Origin: Saccoglossus kowalevskii
Lineage: Eukaryota; Hemichordata; Enteropneusta; Harrimaniidae
Assembly: GCF_000003605.2 (NCBI RefSeq)
Contig: NW_003147284.1
Span: 40,295 to 89,854 of the forward strand
Reading direction: 5' to 3'
Length of the DNA stretch: 49,560 nucleotides
Both the position numbers and the translations under genes were made by a program. The notes under the pieces were generated by a model. The model saw nothing but the letters and a program-made list of their open reading frames with translations. It searched no databases and had not been told where the DNA came from. Positions 47,001-49,560 of this stretch are shown piece after piece. How positions within the stretch are numbered: the stretch's first letter is position 1; the number at the start of each line of letters is the position of its first letter.

Positions 47001-48884
47001 GTAATATGCAAGCAGTTCCAAAGATTGTGTTGTGATGAAGTTTTGAACATCTGAGGGTGTCATCAAGTGATTGAATCACACACTGGATTCTCTGTGGTTA
47101 GTTGTGTTTAGCATATACCCAAAGCAGAATGCAATAAAGCAATACATGACAGGATTTATTAAGTCCATGAATTGTGATTTCAATCAGTACAGCTTGTGAA
47201 TGCAGTAACTTTCACATTTGATTTTTGGCTTACTCATAATTTCAACTCAGTTTGCCAATAACACAACTTTAACACAAGACGAGATGGTGGGGTATGCTAC
47301 ACAAACTATTAAAAATTTGTTCAAAAGTTGGCAATGTTTTTGGTATTCCATTTGATCTTGCGTTTCATTTATAACAGTGTTCCAATAGAGGCTGCCGTGT
47401 TGTTAAGTTAGTTTGACAAGTAGATTATTTATTGCAGTGTTTTATGTACATACATTGTACCATCTTTATCACCTCAAGTAAAAGACTATCGTTACTTACG
47501 ACTCCAATGTGACACAATAAAGCTGAACTTTGTGAATTAATAGACAATGCTTTTCTGTAATGCATCTCAGCTAATGCAAATTTTTCTTGTTTATAGTAAA
47601 TCATACCAACACCATACCTAAAAAATAAAGATTCTATAATTAAAACTAAAACAGTAAAACCTGTCAGAATACAATAGTACAGGAATCAATATCACTGTTC
47701 TGTTCACAGAAGAGGTAAATGGCCCTTTCATATTTATACCAGTTTTGGTCACACAACTATTGAAAAATTTTAAGAGGCCGGTGTTCAAACGCTGTTTAGT
47801 CAAATTCACAAGAACAAGAATAATATAAATGATATCTTACCATGCGTTATAATGTCTAACATCAATTCTGATGGCACTCCTAAAACATGCCAATGCTTTT
47901 TCTAATTCTTCTGTTAATACATATTCATGTCCAAGTAATGTATAAGCATAAGCAAAGTTTGGATTACACTGTAATAGGAAGAGATGGGTCGCTTAAACTG
48001 TGACACAACATTGCTAAGATAACACTACAACTTACTACATGTAATTAGTAGTATAAAAACAGGCGCTGAAGACAGATACAACTTTGTCTTCTCTGCTTAC
48101 AGTTTAAAAAACTCATATTATGGGATTATACAGTACATAAAAACACTAGACTTCCACTCACCTGAATTGCTCTTTGGAAAAATTTGATAGCTGTATCATG
48201 TTCTTTTTGAAGACTAAAACAGTTCCCTGTTGCACACCAAGCCTGTTGGTAAATCAATAAATCAGTGAGTAGTACGACAACCCTATACAAGCTGGTCAGC
48301 AGTTTTTAAAGTATCGGTATGCCCTGCCATCCTTGTTCATAGTTCAGTCTCGTCTTTGCCTTGTTACATTTGTTGATGTTTGGGATGGTTGAATTCTATT
48401 ACATAGCATCTATTTGAATAAAGTGTTCAAATCTGGTTCAAACACAATCTTGGACAATGAGTGTGGTTTGTCCATTATTGCACAGGTATGGACCTATACG
48501 TTCTTTGATTCACATAATTTGTTTAGGTCTTGACCATCTATTTATCTTGGGGTCTATCCATGTTGTTTTATAGCTCTTCCAAGTATTCTAAGGGTGGTTC
48601 ATATGCCTTGAACTGTAAAGCATCCCATGCTTGAAAACAAGCATAATTTTTTTCAAACAAAATTGACAGTACAATCTGTAAATATACATGATAAACAGAA
48701 AACAATATTCATTTGTTGAAACCTAACTTACCTCTGGGGCTTCTTTGTCAATTTCTACAAGTTCCTGTGCCAATGCTGATAGTTCCACCTCCCTTTGTAA
48801 ATGCCATAATGTAGTTGAATACATCTCCATCCCTTCCAAGTAGTATGGTGCTATCCTACGCACTTCACCAAAGTACTTTTCAGC
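43873..48884 (-). CDS. CDC27: CDC27 / APC3, C-terminal eight exons (5' part off window)
   Basis: Joined - strand exons (5' to 3'): 48732-48884, 48162-48242, 47841-47968, 47500-47617, 46764-46892, 45160-45234, 44679-44853, 43873-44033. Together 339 residues plus TGA, about the last 40% of a protein usually near 820 residues. CDC27 is the TPR scaffold subunit of the anaphase-promoting complex/cyclosome; its C-terminal TPR superhelix binds the IR tail of CDC20/CDH1 and APC10. Near-identical landmarks: EGMEMYSTTLWHLQ, FSLQKEHDTAIKFFQRAIQ, AYTLLGHEYVLTEEL, HYNAWYGVGMIYYKQEKF, LLCHIGVVQHALQKS, LVYFLLGKVYKKLGQTHLAL and NFSWAMDLDPKG. All junctions are GT-AG with matching phases. After KRYLPDDDDP the tail diverges into an alanine-rich run, then an acidic end with DDVQLQ and ESDE. 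Confidence 0.97.
44679..44853 (-). CDS. CDC27: CDC27 exon (last TPR and start of tail)
   Basis: 175 bases, starting phase 0 after GTCAACAG and ending phase 1 at GCAG|GTAAGG. Carries VYKKLGQTHLALMNFSWAMD, LDPKGTNNQIKEAIDKRYLP and then the lineage-specific DDDDPTDTTLSEVNPDAA. Confidence 0.96.
45160..45234 (-). CDS. CDC27: CDC27 exon (ELEELKEIVPKES)
   Basis: Twenty-five codons, phase 0 at both ends, acceptor ATTTACAG, donor AAG|GTGAGT. EALNELEELKEIVPKESLVY is nearly the same as in vertebrate CDC27. Confidence 0.96.
45335..45696. mobile_element. CG-rich MITE, family 2, copy 3
   Basis: Full-length, about 362 bases, same orientation as the copy at 34724; starts GGTGATTTTCCGTTCAACTG and ends GAACGAAAAATGGTC. 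Lies about 100 bases from a CDC27 exon acceptor. Confidence 0.8.
45985..46196. mobile_element. 212-bp MITE, family 1, copy 5
   Basis: Near-identical to the copy at 598-809 and in the same + orientation. It lies in the CDC27 intron between the exons at 45160 and 46764. Confidence 0.88.
46764..46892 (-). CDS. CDC27: CDC27 exon (VQHALQKSD TPR)
   Basis: Forty-three codons, phase 0 at both ends, acceptor TCTTATAG, donor CAG|GTACGT. Encodes VQHALQKSDAALSTLNIAL, then LCKFHKASILFATEKYQ. Confidence 0.95.
47500..47617 (-). CDS. CDC27: CDC27 exon (YGVGMIYYKQ TPR)
   Basis: 118 bases; the first base completes tryptophan, the rest gives 39 codons to the donor GTC|GTAAG. Encodes YGVGMIYYKQEKFALAEMHY and the SSALLCHIGV turn. 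Confidence 0.96.
47841..47968 (-). CDS. CDC27: CDC27 exon (AYTLLGHEY TPR)
   Basis: 128 bases starting phase 0 after CCTATTACAG and ending phase 2 inside the tryptophan codon of HYNAW at the donor GTAAG. Encodes a full TPR (NPNFAYAYTLLGHEYVL, then ALACFRSAIRID). Confidence 0.96.
48162..48242 (-). CDS. CDC27: CDC27 exon (AWCATGNCFS TPR)
   Basis: Twenty-seven codons, phase 0 at both ends, donor CAG|GTGAG. AWCATGNCFSLQKEH opens a classic TPR helix A, and AIKFFQRAIQ is helix B. Confidence 0.96.
48732..48884 (-). CDS. CDC27: CDC27 exon (TPR entry)
   Basis: Fifty-one codons, phase 0 at both ends; acceptor CCTGTAG, donor GAG|GTAAGT. Reads AEKYFGEVRRIAPYYLEGME followed by the STTLWHLQ helix. It is the first recognised exon; upstream exons lie beyond the right edge. 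Confidence 0.95.
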
Positions 48885-49279
48885 CTACAGGAATAATAAA
48901 ATATTGATAACTGAACACCTTCAGTAAGAAGTAACTGACAAACTCGTTTATATAGTATGTTAAATTGTTCACTACTGATTTATTTATAAATTCTTACAGT
49001 GTATGTAATTCTTTATTATTTATCTGTCTAACAGTGATAAATCAGAAGTTTATAACAAAAGCATTTATTCTATCCTGCAAACTGGGGTATTTTTAGACAA
49101 ATTTGTCAGTCACATGTAGATCTCAGAGCCAATGAAGAGTTGCAGCTAATGAGAAGGGAGAATTAACAAGGCAGATGAGATGACGGAAGCTGTATGATAA
49201 GGGTTAGTGTACTGGACTGCATCAAGTTCAGGATAGAATACAATCACAGCAGGCATTAGTTTGTTTCCTTGGATGTACA

Positions 49280-49560
49280 AGAATTAGGCGAGGGTTCTTC
49301 GAACCCGCCTATTCACATAGTTCATACCCACCATAGACTCCAGTCAGTCAAAATGACTATTTTGAACTGTAGGCATTAATCAGCGATTCTGCCGGTGACG
49401 GAGAGATAGAATCCAGGTCAGGGGAAGCCCTATGACCTCAGATTCTTTTACCCCTTACGTCACGAACCCACGTGACCGAGGCCACCTGGCACGCCACAGG
49501 TAGCCGTCCATCACTCTGGTTCCTTTCTCTCGCCTCGAGGACTTAGACCAACGCGACGGA
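49280..49560. other. GC-richer segment at the right edge, possible element end
   Basis: Composition rises sharply from about 49283. It starts with a near-palindrome GGCGAGGGTTC-TTC-GAACCCGCC and continues with ACGTCACGAACCCACGTGAC. No splice-bounded frame of CDC27 is visible. May be a mobile element cut by the window edge. Confidence 0.35.

Overview
The window is nuclear DNA from an AT-rich animal genome, most likely a slowly evolving marine invertebrate (lophotrochozoan or invertebrate deuterostome; the sequence does not decide which). Three things point there: genes split by GT-AG introns with short exons, products that read close to vertebrate proteins, and dense MITEs, minisatellites and GTCCGT-rich hairpin repeats. 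Two 50-base N gaps (13019-13068 and 23123-23172) show it is a draft assembly.

Two genes can be read exon by exon. On the + strand, 20745-34666 holds a six-exon, 274-residue homolog of SHFL (Shiftless, C19orf66/RyDEN), the vertebrate interferon-induced inhibitor of programmed -1 ribosomal frameshifting. Its CxxC zinc ribbon and LSQ-type C-terminal motif are intact. The exon before the ribbon reads like the second half of a KH RNA-binding domain. On the - strand, 43873-48884 holds the last eight coding exons of CDC27/APC3, the TPR scaffold of the anaphase-promoting complex; its 5' part lies beyond the right edge. The two genes are convergent, separated by about 9.2 kb. A third, unidentified - strand gene is suggested by one well-formed first coding exon at 14380-14487, which lies divergent to SHFL.

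Layout: 1-14.3 kb has no recognised gene and holds MITEs, a 20-bp array at 9.47 kb and a 22-bp array at 13-13.9 kb. From 14.3 to 20.6 kb are the candidate exon, a 126-bp tandem array open on both strands, and a 516-bp terminal-inverted-repeat element. From 20.6 to 34.7 kb is SHFL, whose 8.2-kb second intron carries hairpin-headed repeats and a 33-bp array. From 34.7 to 43.9 kb is the intergenic region, with a 1.25-kb array of about 33-bp units. From 43.9 kb to the end is CDC27, with two MITEs in one intron.

The two identified genes do not share a pathway. The main biological interest is SHFL outside vertebrates, its KH-like exon, and the CTCF-like inverted repeat and MITE at its 3' end.
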